Positions 13,430 through 22,156 of a DNA stretch of 46,728 bases are shown piece by piece; positions within the stretch are counted from its first letter, which is position 1; the number at the start of each line of letters is the position of its first letter. Origin of the DNA: Oscillospiraceae bacterium (GTDB lineage Bacteria; Bacillota; Clostridia; Oscillospirales; Oscillospiraceae); NCBI GenBank assembly GCA_016282135.1, contig JAEEKA010000091.1, forward strand, positions 1-46,728, read 5' to 3'. The position numbers and the translations under genes are program-made. The notes beneath the pieces are model-generated. The model was not told where the DNA came from. It did not search any database and worked only from the letters and a program-made list of their open reading frames with translations.

Positions 13430-14473
13430 TTATTCCCAGCGGTAGACAGTTTCTATGGTTGTTTCATCCCGCATTTTGATGACGAAATTGCCCGGGAGCA
13501 TGGTTTCCCCGGCCTCGGTCCGATACAGGAGGAAAAAGGTGGAGGTCAGAAAGCCGTTCCGGCAGCGGGCGTTGTAGACGTTCACATAGCCCAGCTCTGT
13601 GGGCCCTTCCAGGAGGATTTCATTCCGTTTCAGGGCGGTTTGGATGATGGCCTCGGTTTCGCCGTGGAAGGCGGCGATCGCCCGGGCTGCAGCTTCCGTC
13701 AGGGCTTCCTGTCCCGGGAAGCCTTCGGCGGCGGGCGGGACGTCCTGCAAAACCGTGAGAAGCGCAGGGCGTTGAGCAGGGGAGAAGTCGTAGACACCCG
13801 CGCTTTGCAGAGCGTGGATCATCAGCGCCCCGGTGTAGTAGCAGGAAATCCGGATGGGGAAGAGCCGCTCCGGCGCGGTCATTACGCCGCGCATTTGGGC
13901 TGTCAGCGCCTCCGCCTTTTCCGGGGCCAACTGCCGCAGCACCTGCCACTCCACGAAGTTGGCGGAGCCTTCGATCTCCTCGGTCTGAGTCTCATAGCCG
14001 AACTGGTAAGGAAAGCGTTCGCGCCGCAGCTTCCGCAGGGACAGCAGCTCCCGGAAGGCGTCGGCGTCAAAGCGGTCCAGCAGAGACAGCAGCAGCTGGT
14101 TTTCCCGGAGCTTACAAGACAGGTTTTCGGCGTCGTATTCGTACCGGAACAGGGCTTCGATTTCGTTGGGCCAGCAGGTCCAGCCCTGCTGGTGCTGGAA
14201 GCCGTGGAACATCTCGTGGACCAGCTTGGAGGCGAAAATGGGAGTTTCCAGCGCCTCCGCCGCCTTCCAGGTGGCGATCTGCTTCCCTTCGTAGACGATG
14301 GAGGTGTTGGCGCAGAAGGCGTCGGATTTTTCGACGTATTTGCCGTCGAAAAAGCATTTCTCGTCGTCAAACAAGGCAAAGGGCAGGGGGGAGAAGTCCG
14401 GCCAAATGGCCGCGAAATCCAGCTTCGATACGGCTTCAGAAATCTCTCGGTGCAGGGTCTCCAGGTCTTTCAC
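13430..14473 (-). CDS. HExxH metallopeptidase-like protein
   Basis: 347 residues from ATG at 14473, with AGGAGGG upstream. The zinc-binding motif HEMFH sits at residues 86-90 (ASKLVHEMFHGFQHQQGW). A Glu-rich helix ETQTEEIEGSANFVEW at about 170 could give the third metal ligand, as in gluzincin peptidases. No signal peptide is present, so it is cytoplasmic. The rest is mainly helical, ending in a beta-rich part (ELGYVNVYNARCRNGFLTST). Substrate is unknown. It is the last gene after malic enzyme and an acetyltransferase on the same strand, 19 bases after the latter. Confidence 0.75.
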   Translation of the reverse strand: MKDLETLHREISEAVSKLDFAAIWPDFSPLPFALFDDEKCFFDGKYVEKSDAFCANTSIVYEGKQIATWKAAEALETPIFASKLVHEMFHGFQHQQGWTCWPNEIEALFRYEYDAENLSCKLRENQLLLSLLDRFDADAFRELLSLRKLRRERFPYQFGYETQTEEIEGSANFVEWQVLRQLAPEKAEALTAQMRGVMTAPERLFPIRISCYYTGALMIHALQSAGVYDFSPAQRPALLTVLQDVPPAAEGFPGQEALTEAAARAIAAFHGETEAIIQTALKRNEILLEGPTELGYVNVYNARCRNGFLTSTFFLLYRTEAGETMLPGNFVIKMRDETTIETVYRWE

Positions 14474-14492
14474 AGTACAGCCCTCCTAAATC

Positions 14493-14948
14493 TTAAAACA
14501 GACGGCAGATCAGGTTGACGCAGTCCGGGGCGTCCTCGTCCAGGTAGCCGGAGTTCACGAACCCGTGCTTCTCATAGAGTCGGATCGCCGCCTCGTCCGC
14601 TTGCTTCACGCAGACTTCCACGTGCTCGTAACGGGCCTCCTTCCGCAGTTCCGCCAGAATCAGGTCCAGAGCGGCGGAGCCGTAGCCGCGCCCTTGATAC
14701 CGCCCGTCAATCATAAACTGCTGTAAATCATAGCCCAGGGGCTCGTCGGTAAACTCCCGGACCAGGGCCAGGCCCACCGCGACGCCGTCGCTTTCCACGA
14801 CAAAAACCCTGGCCCCGCAGTTGCGGTAGACGTAGCCCCGGGCCAGAATGCCGATGGCCGGGGCAAGAAACCCCTTCTGGCTGTCCTTCACCGTCAGAGC
14901 CGCTGCCTGCATCCAGTTTTCTTCCGTAAGGTCCGTCAGCTTTACCAT
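14493..14948 (-). CDS. GNAT N-acetyltransferase, spermidine/BltD-like
   Basis: 151 residues from ATG at 14948, preceded by GGGAGGAG. The GNAT fold is clear: an N-terminal LTEENWMQAAALTVKDSQKG typical of BltD/PaiA-type polyamine acetyltransferases, a central strand with FMIDGRYQGRGYGSAALDLI (the acetyl-CoA-binding Q/RxxGxG/A loop as YQGRGYGSAA) and the C-terminal AIRLYEKHGFVNSG. It transfers acetyl from acetyl-CoA to an amine, perhaps a polyamine, but the substrate cannot be read from sequence. It lies 18 bases after malic enzyme, probably co-transcribed. Confidence 0.9.
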   Translation of the reverse strand: MVKLTDLTEENWMQAAALTVKDSQKGFLAPAIGILARGYVYRNCGARVFVVESDGVAVGLALVREFTDEPLGYDLQQFMIDGRYQGRGYGSAALDLILAELRKEARYEHVEVCVKQADEAAIRLYEKHGFVNSGYLDEDAPDCVNLICRLF

Positions 14949-14966
14949 GTTGTTCTCCTCCCGGGC

Positions 14967-16151
14967 TTATTCCGCCTCGGGCCGCAGCCGGGCGACGCCG
15001 CTTTCGATGGCGGCCCGCTTTACCGCCTCGGCCACCGCGGTACCCACCCGGGGGTCAAAGGCGGCGGGGATGATATAGTCCGGGCGCAGCTCCGCGTCGG
15101 AAATCAGCCCCGCAATGGCAAAGGAGGCGGCCCGCTTCATTTCTTCGTTGATGCGGCTTGCCCGCACGTCCAGGGCCCCCCGGAAGAGGCCGGGGAAGAC
15201 CAGCACGTTGTTGATCTGGTTGGGCTGGTCGCTGCGGCCGGTGCCCACTACCGCCGCTCCGGCGGCACGGGCCTTCTCCGGGGCAATCTCGGGGACGGGA
15301 TTTGCCATGGGGAAAACAATGGGGTTCTTTGCCATGGAGCGGATCATATCCTCCGAGACTACGTTGGGCGCGCTGACGCCCACGAACACGTCCGCCTCCC
15401 GCAGGGCGTCCGCCAGAGTGCCGCCCATGTGCTCCGGGTTGGTCCGCTCCGCCATTTCCCGCTGCGCGGGGTTCATATCCGCGCCATCGCAGAGGATGCC
15501 GCAGCGGTCCACCATTTTCAGGTGCCGGACGCCCAGGTTCAGCAGGTGCTTGCCGATGGCGATGCCCGCGGAGCCCGCGCCGTTGATGACGACCCTCACG
15601 TCCTCCATCTTCTTGCCCACGACTTTCAAAGCGTTCAGCAGGGCGGCCCCCACCACCACGGCGGTGCCGTGCTGGTCGTCGTGGAAGATGGGAATGTCGC
15701 AGAGTGCCTGGAGCTTCCGCTCGATCTCAAAGCAGCGGGGGGCGGCGATGTCCTCCAGGTTCACCCCGCCGAAGGAGCCGGAGAGCAGATAGACGGTGCG
15801 GACGATCTCATCCACGTCCTTGCTGCGAACGCAGAGGGGAATGGCGTCCACGCCGCCGAAGGCCTTGAACAGCACGCACTTTCCCTCCATGACCGGCATG
15901 CCGGCCTCCGGGCCGATGTCCCCCAGGCCCAGAATGGCGGTGCCGTCGGTGACCACGGCCACGGTGTTCCATCTTCTGGTGAGTTCAAAGCTCTTTTCGG
16001 GATGCCGCTGGATCTCCAGGCAGGGTTCCGCCACACCGGGGGTGTAGGCCAGGCTGAGGGCCTCTTTGGAATCGACCTTTGCCCGGGGCTGAATCTCCAG
16101 CTTGCCCCGCAGGGCGTAGTGCAGCTTCAGGGATTCTTTTGCATAGTCCAT
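14967..16151 (-). CDS. NAD(P)-dependent malic enzyme
   Basis: 394 residues from ATG at 16151, which follows GAAGGAGAC; the longer reading is not needed. It oxidatively decarboxylates malate to pyruvate and CO2, making NADH or NADPH. Family marks in order: LAYTPGVAEPC with the catalytic Tyr, GKCVLFKAFGGVDAIP with the catalytic Lys, the metal-binding region ending IFHDDQHGTAVVVGAALLNA, and the nucleotide fold INGAGSAGIAIGKHLLNLGV. The length matches the short bacterial class without a phosphotransacetylase domain. NAD versus NADP preference is not decided here. Confidence 0.95.
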   Translation of the reverse strand: MDYAKESLKLHYALRGKLEIQPRAKVDSKEALSLAYTPGVAEPCLEIQRHPEKSFELTRRWNTVAVVTDGTAILGLGDIGPEAGMPVMEGKCVLFKAFGGVDAIPLCVRSKDVDEIVRTVYLLSGSFGGVNLEDIAAPRCFEIERKLQALCDIPIFHDDQHGTAVVVGAALLNALKVVGKKMEDVRVVINGAGSAGIAIGKHLLNLGVRHLKMVDRCGILCDGADMNPAQREMAERTNPEHMGGTLADALREADVFVGVSAPNVVSEDMIRSMAKNPIVFPMANPVPEIAPEKARAAGAAVVGTGRSDQPNQINNVLVFPGLFRGALDVRASRINEEMKRAASFAIAGLISDAELRPDYIIPAAFDPRVGTAVAEAVKRAAIESGVARLRPEAE

Positions 16152-16205
16152 GAACGAGTCTCCTTCTTTACCGAATGTATCGTTGCCTTTTTTCGGCGTC
16201 ACCCT

Positions 16206-16234
16206 ATGGTATCACAGGCCGGGGAGATTTGCAA
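16206..16234 (-). promoter_or_regulatory. Probable SigA promoter of the malic enzyme operon
   Basis: Minus strand: TTGCAA (16229-16234), 17 bases, TACCAT (16206-16211). The -10 is a partial match (4 of 6). Confidence 0.5.
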
Positions 16235-16254
16235 GAAAAAGTCCCGGAAAGAAA

Positions 16255-16297
16255 GACGCCTTTCCCGGAACGGAAAACCGAAAGAGGGAAAGGCGTC
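16255..16297 (-). terminator. Terminator overlapping the end of the hydrolase gene
   Basis: 12-bp perfect stem GACGCCTTTCCC / GGGAAAGGCGTC with a 19-base loop and TTTCTTTCC downstream on the minus strand. The 5' arm includes the stop codon of the gene ending at 16296. Confidence 0.85.
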
Positions 16298-16976
16298 AGG
16301 CATTCAGGAAATCCAGCACGGCCCGGTTAAATGCCTCGGGGTGCTTGTTGGCGATGAAGTGGCTGCCGGGCAGGAATACGAGGCGTCTGTCCGGGATGGA
16401 TTCGGCAATCAGCCGGGTGTGGTCTTCCCGGATCATGTCCTTCGTTCCGGCAATCACCAGGGTCTTCGCGGTGATTGCCGCCAGAGCCTCGGGCTCCAGG
16501 TTGGGCTCGTTCACCATCAGCCCCAGCATTTCCGCATTCGCCCTGGCGGAATCACTCTTGCCGGAGAAGCGCTTTGCCATCCGATACCCGATCTCTATGG
16601 GAATCTGGGCAGAGCGCTTGACGCCCGCGGCGTTCAGGTTCGCCCCGTTCAGGATCAGCCGATCCACCCGTTCGGGATGGGCCAGAGCAAAGACCAGGGC
16701 AATATTGCCCCCGTCGGAGAAGCCCAGCAGATGCGCCTTTTCAATTTGGTGGGCGTCCATAAATCCCAACAGATCGTCGGCAAACTGACGGATCGTAAAG
16801 GGCGCGTCGCCCCGGGGCGTCTTCCCATGGCCCCGGGTGTCCAGGGCGTAGACGTGGTACCGTTCGGCGAACACGTCAAGCTGTCCCCGGAAATATTCGC
16901 AGTTTTCCCCGTTCCCGTGGAGAAGAATCAACGGCGTCCCCCGGCCTTTTTCGAGAAAGAAATGTTCAATATCCAT
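16296..16976 (-). CDS. Alpha/beta hydrolase
   Basis: 226 residues from ATG at 16976. The oxyanion strand PLILLHGNGENCEYF, the nucleophile elbow GFSDGG (Ser 87), the acid region LVIAGTKDMIREDHT and the His in FLPGSHFIANKHPE give a complete catalytic triad in the standard order, and the length suits a single-domain hydrolase with a small cap (about 125-160). No signal peptide, so cytoplasmic. Carboxylesterases and C-C hydrolases of this type share the pattern; the substrate is unknown. No good ribosome binding site precedes the start; the nearest purine stretch is weak. Confidence 0.85.
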   Translation of the reverse strand: MDIEHFFLEKGRGTPLILLHGNGENCEYFRGQLDVFAERYHVYALDTRGHGKTPRGDAPFTIRQFADDLLGFMDAHQIEKAHLLGFSDGGNIALVFALAHPERVDRLILNGANLNAAGVKRSAQIPIEIGYRMAKRFSGKSDSARANAEMLGLMVNEPNLEPEALAAITAKTLVIAGTKDMIREDHTRLIAESIPDRRLVFLPGSHFIANKHPEAFNRAVLDFLNA

Positions 16977-16985
16977 TTTTTGCCC

Positions 16986-17145
16986 CTTCGAGGCGCCTTA
17001 TGGCGCAAGTGATGCTGCGCCTGCGGCACAGTGATGTTTTGCGGCTCTGCCGCAGAGTGACGTGACCTGTTCCGCTTTTGACGCACAAAGCGCACATCGC
17101 TTGGCGCAGCCAAACATCACGCCTGAAAGACGCTTCACGTCCCGC
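16986..17145. repeat. String of short hairpins upstream of the hydrolase
   Basis: No gene is supported. GGCGCCTTATGGCGC, TGCGCCTGCGGCAC and TTGCGGCTCTGCCGCA follow one another with the spacer AGTGATG, then GTGACG. This looks like a tandem palindromic intergenic repeat common to related gut Clostridia. After it comes the inverted repeat AAGGTCTTATTTGTC / GACAAATAAGACCTT-like pair near 17169-17202, a likely terminator for the tRNA pair. Confidence 0.55.
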
Positions 17146-17168
17146 AAAACCGGGACACATCGTTGAAA

Positions 17169-17202
17169 AAGGTCTTATTTGTCGGGTGGACAAATAAGAC
17201 CT
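17169..17202 (-). terminator. Terminator after the tRNA pair
   Basis: AAGGTCTTATTTGTC and its complement ACAAATAAGACCTT flank GGGTGG; on the minus strand the stem is followed by TTTTTC (17163-17168 region), as expected for a terminator of the tRNA transcript. Confidence 0.75.
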
Positions 17203-17206
17203 TATC

Positions 17207-17282
<76 letters not shown>

Positions 17283-17285
17283 ATG

Positions 17286-17362
17286 TGGTGGGCCTTCGGG
17301 GACTCGAACCCAGGACCGACCGGTTATGAGCCGGTTGCTCTGACCGACTGAGCTAAAGGCCC
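17286..17362 (-). tRNA. tRNA-Met (CAT), elongator type
   Basis: Minus strand begins GGGCCTTTAGCTCAGTCGGT, with anticodon stem ACCGG-CTCATAA-CCGGT (anticodon CAT), T arm GGTTCGAGTCC, and ends AAGGCCCA-CCA with CCA encoded. The first acceptor pair is a normal G:C pair, so it is not an initiator tRNA. An Ile tRNA modified at C34 (lysidine) cannot be fully excluded by eye, but the body resembles elongator Met. Confidence 0.9.
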
Positions 17363-17390
17363 GCAGACCGTTCCGAAGCGGAACATGGGT

Positions 17391-17419
17391 ATTATATACG
17401 ATGCATCGAAAAAAATCAA
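17391..17419 (-). promoter_or_regulatory. SigA promoter of the tRNA pair
   Basis: Minus strand: TTGATT (17414-17419), 17 bases, TATAAT (17391-17396), about 29 bases before tRNA-Met. Confidence 0.8.
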
Positions 17420-17472
17420 CTGTTTTTTTTCAAAACCGGAAAGTTTTTGAAAGAAGCTGTGTGCTTTTTCCG

Positions 17473-17501
17473 TTGACGAAAGCTGAAATCTGTGGTATAT
17501 T
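17473..17501 (+). promoter_or_regulatory. SigA promoter of the AI-2E family gene
   Basis: TTGACG (17473-17478), 17 bases, TATATT (17496-17501), with AAGGAGGAGAGG just downstream. It diverges from the tRNA promoter. Confidence 0.8.
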
Positions 17502-17535
17502 ATACACACTATAAGGAGGAGAGGGGGAATTTGAG

Positions 17536-18846
17536 ATGCTTCGCAGGGACAGCAAGTACTTCCGGTTGGGCCGGACGCTGCTTACCGTCATCGTGCTCAG
17601 CGCACTGTTTATCGTGACGCTGATTAACGTGGGCACGGTCTTTGCCTCCATCAAGAAGATTATCTCGGTTTTCTCCTTCGTCTTCTACGGCATCGCCTTT
17701 GCCTACCTGATGAACCCCATGCTGAAGCGGGTGGAGAAGTTGATGCTGCGGGTCCTCGGCAGAAGTAATCTCACCGAGCGGGGCGCCCGCAAGCTGAGCC
17801 GGATCGTGGGCGTGCTGGTTTCCCTGCTGGTATTCCTGGCCCTGATCTACGGCCTGTTTGCCCTGGTGATCCCCCAGTTGGTGGAGTCCGTCAAGGACAC
17901 CTTCAGCCAGGAGAACCTGCAAAGCTATTACGACAAAATCACCACCTGGCTGAACGACGTGCTCAAGGGCACCCCGTTGGAGAGCTGGATCCACGACAAC
18001 GATCCCGTCAAGGCTCTCCAGGACTGGGTCACCAAGGGACTGGATATTTTTGCCACGCTGGAAAGCGCCTTTACCGGGGTCTACGGCATTGTGAAGGTCA
18101 TCTTCAACATGCTTATCGGCGTGGTGGTGGCAGTCTATCTGCTGATCTCCAAGGAGCGCTTTATCTCCCAGAGCAAGAAAATTGTTGTTGCCACTTTCAG
18201 CCCGCGCATTGCGGACCGGATTTTTGAGATCGGCCGGTTGACCAATAAGAGCTTCGGCGGCTTTATGGTGGGCAAGCTGATCGACTCGCTGATTATCGGC
18301 CTGATTTCGTACGTGGGCATGCTGATCTTCGGTCTGCCCTACGCCCTGTTCTCCTCGGTCATGGTGGGTGTGTTCAACATCATTCCCTTCTTTGGCCCCT
18401 TTATCGGCATCGCTATCGGCGCCCTGCTGATTATCCTGCAAAGCCCCATCCAATGCCTCTACTTCCTGATTTTCGAGATCATTCTCCAGCAGGTGGACGG
18501 CAACATCATCGGGCCCAAGATCCTGGGCGGCAGGCTGGGTATCTCCGACTTCTGGATTCTGGTCTCCATTACGGTGTTCGGCAACTTATTTGGCTTCGGC
18601 GGTATGATTCTGGGTGTCCCGGTCTTCACCGTGATCTACACCCTGGTCTCCCAGGCAGTCAACAACGCCCTGCGGAAGAAAAAGCGGACCCAAGCTACAG
18701 AGAATTACTACTCCATCCTCACGGTGGAGGACCTGAATCAATACGATCAGGACTTCGGGGAGCCCACTGTATTCTACAGCGGCGACACCTTTGAGACCGA
18801 GTACGACCCGGACGACGATTTCGAGTTCGACGATTCGGAATCCTGA
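17536..18846 (+). CDS. AI-2E family (PerM/YtvI-type) membrane permease
   Basis: 436 residues, ATG behind AAGGAGGAGAGGG. Transmembrane helices are at about 12-32, 38-60, 85-112, then 180-200 and a cluster from about 235 to 385. The long loop after helix 3 (VPQLVESVKDTFSQENLQSY) and the late signature FGLPYALFSSVMVGVFNIIP followed by FFGPFIGIAIGALLII are typical of the AI-2E transporter family. Members export small molecules or serve as Na+/H+ antiporters; the name does not prove autoinducer transport. The C-terminus is a very acidic tail (DPDDDFEFDDSES). Single gene with own promoter and terminator. Confidence 0.9.
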   Translation: MLRRDSKYFRLGRTLLTVIVLSALFIVTLINVGTVFASIKKIISVFSFVFYGIAFAYLMNPMLKRVEKLMLRVLGRSNLTERGARKLSRIVGVLVSLLVFLALIYGLFALVIPQLVESVKDTFSQENLQSYYDKITTWLNDVLKGTPLESWIHDNDPVKALQDWVTKGLDIFATLESAFTGVYGIVKVIFNMLIGVVVAVYLLISKERFISQSKKIVVATFSPRIADRIFEIGRLTNKSFGGFMVGKLIDSLIIGLISYVGMLIFGLPYALFSSVMVGVFNIIPFFGPFIGIAIGALLIILQSPIQCLYFLIFEIILQQVDGNIIGPKILGGRLGISDFWILVSITVFGNLFGFGGMILGVPVFTVIYTLVSQAVNNALRKKKRTQATENYYSILTVEDLNQYDQDFGEPTVFYSGDTFETEYDPDDDFEFDDSES

Positions 18847-18854
18847 TTCGGACA

Positions 18855-18883
18855 AGCCGGCGGCCGTTCGGCCGCCGGTTTTG
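18855..18883 (+). terminator. Terminator after the AI-2E family gene
   Basis: CCGGCGGCC-GTTC-GGCCGCCGG-type stem followed by TTTTGCC, 9 bases after the stop. Confidence 0.85.
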
Positions 18884-18907
18884 CCGTATTACGTACAGGA
18901 GTAAACT

Positions 18908-20653
18908 ATGGATATTTTTCTTGATTTTTTCCGAGGCGCGGAGGGCTTTACCGCGCTTTCCATCTACCAAGGCGCTCTGCGGCTGAGCCTGCCCATTCTG
19001 GCCCTGCTGATCGTGATTCGCAGCGCTAGGTCTCTGCTGGGCTTCCGCCGGGAGCCGGAGGTATGGGCCTGGCTGCGGCTGGCCACCGGCGAGCTGCTGC
19101 CCGTGACCCACTGGGAGAACCTTCTGGGCCGTAAAAAGAGCGCGGACATCGTCCTGGACTTTGCCACCGTCTCCAAGAACCACGCGGTTCTGACCCGTCA
19201 GGACGACGGCGCCTGGACGGTCACCGACATCGGCGCCAGGGGCAGGGTGGAGGTAAACGGCACCCAGGTCATATCCGGCCGGGTAGAGTACGGGGACACC
19301 GTCAGCCTGGGGGGCCTGGAAATGGTTCTGGAGCCGGTCTCCAAGGAGGAGGCCCGCCTGCAGGCCAGCTCCCGCACCAAGGCGGGCAAGGGCCACAGCC
19401 CCGGTTTGACCCTGCTGCTGCTCACGGTCTTCCAGCTTTTGGAGCTCATGCAGTTTTTCTTCAACCGGCCCGAGGACCGGATGCAGATTCTTACCGCCTT
19501 CGGCATCCTGCTGGGGGTGGAGTGGGCCATGTTCATCGGGCAGAAGCTGATCAAACGCTCCGGCTTTGAGGTGGAGACCATCGCGTTCTTTCTGATGAGC
19601 ATCGGCCTGGGGGTCTGTGCCTCCGCCGACCCGGGAGAGCTGATGAAGCAGCTCATCGCCATGGGCATCGGCATCGTCATCTTCCTGTTTCTGGGCCTCT
19701 TCCTGCGGGACCTGGAGAAAGCCAAGAAGCTGCGCTACGTGGCCGCCGCCGCAGGTATTCTCCTCTTCCTGGCCAACTTTGCCCTGGGCAGGGAAATCAA
19801 CGGCTCCCGGAGCTGGATCTCTCTGGGAAGCTTCTCCTTTCAGCCCTCGGAGATGGTGAAGATCTGCTTCATTTTGGCGGGCACCTCCACCATGAATCGA
19901 ATCGTCACCCGGCGAAACCTCTGGGGCTTTGTAATCTACGCAGCCTTTTGCGTCGGCTGCCTGGTTGTGCTAAAAGACTTCGGCGTGGCGGCCATCTTCT
20001 TTATGGGCTTCCTGGCGATCGCCCTGCTCCGTTCCAGTTCCTATCCCAACATTATTCTGATCCTGGTGGGCGTAGGGCTGCTGGCTGTCATTCTTGTGGC
20101 GGCTGCCTGGGCAATGAAACACTTTCCCCATGTGGCAAGGCGCTTTTCCAGCTATGGCCATATCTGGGAGGACCCCTTTGACAAAGGCTATCAGCAGACC
20201 CGATCCCTGATGTGCATCGCCTCGGGCGGACTGTTCGGCCTTGGGCTGGGCAACGGCTGGATGCAGTATATGGCAGGGGAGGGTGCCTCCGATACGGACC
20301 TGGTTTTCGCTTACGTCAGCGAGGAGTGGGGATTGCTGATGGCGGTGATGATGATCTTCGCCCTGGCCATGCTGGGCCTGTTTGTGGTCCGCTCTGCCAA
20401 GGTGGCCCGTTCCAGCTTTTACACCATCGGAGCCTCGGCAGCCATGTCCATCTTTATGACCCAGGCGATCCTGAACGTGTTTGGTACCGTGGATTTCCTG
20501 CCGCTGACCGGCGTGACCTTCCCCTTCGTCTCCAACGGCGGTTCCAGCATGATGGCCTGCTGGGGGCTGCTGGCCTTCCTGAAGGCCTGCGATACCCGCC
20601 AGAATGCCAGCTTTGCCGTACGGCTTACGGAGAAAGGAGGCAGGCAGTCATGA
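18908..20653 (+). CDS. FHA domain fused to an FtsW/RodA peptidoglycan glycosyltransferase
   Basis: 581 residues, ATG after AGGAG. A membrane helix (about 22-40) comes first, then an FHA domain (about 70-145) with LLGRKKSADIVLDFATVSKN and HAVL, the Gly-Arg and Ser-x-x-His pattern that binds phosphothreonine. From about 165 there are some ten transmembrane helices of the SEDS family, with REINGSRSWISLGSFSFQPS and EMVK, and later KDFGVAAIFF and FLPLTGVTFPFVSNGGSSMM. SEDS proteins polymerise glycan strands from lipid II together with a class B PBP, which here is the next gene, overlapping as ATGA. The FHA part suggests control by a Ser/Thr kinase, itself not in the window. Confidence 0.95.
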   Translation: MDIFLDFFRGAEGFTALSIYQGALRLSLPILALLIVIRSARSLLGFRREPEVWAWLRLATGELLPVTHWENLLGRKKSADIVLDFATVSKNHAVLTRQDDGAWTVTDIGARGRVEVNGTQVISGRVEYGDTVSLGGLEMVLEPVSKEEARLQASSRTKAGKGHSPGLTLLLLTVFQLLELMQFFFNRPEDRMQILTAFGILLGVEWAMFIGQKLIKRSGFEVETIAFFLMSIGLGVCASADPGELMKQLIAMGIGIVIFLFLGLFLRDLEKAKKLRYVAAAAGILLFLANFALGREINGSRSWISLGSFSFQPSEMVKICFILAGTSTMNRIVTRRNLWGFVIYAAFCVGCLVVLKDFGVAAIFFMGFLAIALLRSSSYPNIILILVGVGLLAVILVAAAWAMKHFPHVARRFSSYGHIWEDPFDKGYQQTRSLMCIASGGLFGLGLGNGWMQYMAGEGASDTDLVFAYVSEEWGLLMAVMMIFALAMLGLFVVRSAKVARSSFYTIGASAAMSIFMTQAILNVFGTVDFLPLTGVTFPFVSNGGSSMMACWGLLAFLKACDTRQNASFAVRLTEKGGRQS

Positions 20654-22026
20654 AGAGTATTGCGAAACGTACCGGCTTTGCCCTGATTTTGGCCTGTGTC
20701 CTCCTCTTTGGCGTGCTGGCCTTCGCCATCCGCTATTTTCTCTTCGCCGACCGTTGGGTTTCCTTCACCGGCAATCCCCACGTCTATACCAACGGCAAGC
20801 TGAATACCGGCGAGATTCTGGACCGGAGCGGGGAGGTGCTCTACACCTCTGCTTCCGATCAGACCTATTCGAACAGCACTTCTCTGCGAAAAGCTACCCT
20901 CCACCTGATCGGGGACAAGGCGGGAAATATCCCGCCCCGGATTCTCCGGGCCTATGCCTCCAAGCTCTTTGGCTATGATAAGCTCAACGGCACCGCCGCC
21001 ATGGAGACCGGCGGGGGAGAACTGCGGCTCACGATTTCCGCCCAGGCCCAGGCAGTCGCCATGCAGGCCATGAATGGCCGCAAGGGGGCCGTGGGCGTGT
21101 ACAACTACCGCACCGGCGAGATCCTCTGCGCCGTTTCCAGCCCCAGCTTCGACCCCCTGGACCCGCCGAATCTGGAGAAAGACAACCGGGACGGCCGCTA
21201 TGACGGCGTGTATATCTACCGGTTCTTCCACGCCTCCTACACCCCGGGTTCCATCTTCAAGCTCACCACCCTGGCCGCCGCCCTGGACGCGGTTCCGGGC
21301 CTTGCGGACGAGAGCTTCACCTGTACGGGCGAACGAATCGTCAACGGCGAGAAAATCACCTGCCCCAAGGCCCACGGCCAGTTGACCCTCCGAGACGCCC
21401 TGGCCCAGTCCTGCAACTGCACCTTTGCGGAGATTGCCCTCCGTACGGGCAAGAGCGCCCTGAAGGGCCAGGCAGAGGCGGAACGGCTGACGGAGAACAT
21501 CGAAATCGACGGCATTACCACGATCCGGGGCCATTTTGACCTCTCCGACGCCTCGGACAACGACCTGGCCTGGGCCGGCATCGGCCAGTACACCGACCTG
21601 GTGAATCCATGCCAGTACATGGTTTACATGGGAGCCATCGCCGGGGGCGGCACCGCCGCGGAGCCCTGTCTGGTGGCCTCCGCCCGCAGCGGGGGCCGGG
21701 AGACCTACGCCGCCCGGACGGAGCAGACGCCCCGGATGCTTTCAGAGTCCGCCGCCAGGACCCTGCGGGAATTCATGCGCTACAACGTCACCAAGATGTA
21801 CAGCGGGGTGGATATTCCCGGCGTGGAGGTCTGCGCCAAATCCGGCACCGCCGAGGTGGGCTCCGATTACAACACGGCTACCTTTGCGGGCTTCATCGCG
21901 GATTCCGACTACCCCCTGGCCTTCATCGTGGTGGTGGAGGAGGGCGGAGCCGGCAGCTCCACCTGCGCTCCCATCGCCAAGACGGTGCTGCAGGCCTGCA
22001 TGAACGTGCTGGACGGGGAGAGGTAA
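20650..22026 (+). CDS. Class B-like penicillin-binding protein (transpeptidase)
   Basis: 458 residues; ATG overlaps the SEDS gene stop (ATGA), and GGAGGCAG lies just before. A single membrane anchor spans about 9-32. The transpeptidase motifs are all present: SIFK (Ser 201, Lys 204), SCN (254-256) and KSG (397-399). The N-terminal region (LNTGEILDRSGEVLYTSASD) corresponds to the short pedestal of PbpA/FtsI-type proteins. It cross-links peptidoglycan made by the coupled SEDS polymerase. At 458 residues it is short for a class B PBP, closer to the PbpA group found with FHA-RodA genes in actinobacteria and Clostridia. Confidence 0.95.
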   Translation: MKSIAKRTGFALILACVLLFGVLAFAIRYFLFADRWVSFTGNPHVYTNGKLNTGEILDRSGEVLYTSASDQTYSNSTSLRKATLHLIGDKAGNIPPRILRAYASKLFGYDKLNGTAAMETGGGELRLTISAQAQAVAMQAMNGRKGAVGVYNYRTGEILCAVSSPSFDPLDPPNLEKDNRDGRYDGVYIYRFFHASYTPGSIFKLTTLAAALDAVPGLADESFTCTGERIVNGEKITCPKAHGQLTLRDALAQSCNCTFAEIALRTGKSALKGQAEAERLTENIEIDGITTIRGHFDLSDASDNDLAWAGIGQYTDLVNPCQYMVYMGAIAGGGTAAEPCLVASARSGGRETYAARTEQTPRMLSESAARTLREFMRYNVTKMYSGVDIPGVEVCAKSGTAEVGSDYNTATFAGFIADSDYPLAFIVVVEEGGAGSSTCAPIAKTVLQACMNVLDGER

Positions 22027-22156
22027 TTGAGAGTTGAGAATTGAGAATTCTGCATCCCTTCGTTGGGGGCGGCAGTCTGCCGTTCCGACCGTCCCGCTGC
22101 CGAGAATGTGACGATTAAAAACTCAGCCCACAGAGTTGTACAATCAGGAGTTTGTT
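22027..22156 (+). other. Intergenic stretch with short direct repeats
   Basis: TTGAGAGTTGAGAATTGAGAATTC is a short GAGTTGA/GAATTGA repeat; no gene or terminator is clear here, so the acetyltransferase downstream might be read through from the PBP gene. Confidence 0.5.

Noticed and set aside
17536-18846. Quorum-sensing (AI-2) export assignment
   Set aside because: The family name does not show substrate; no lux-type genes nearby.
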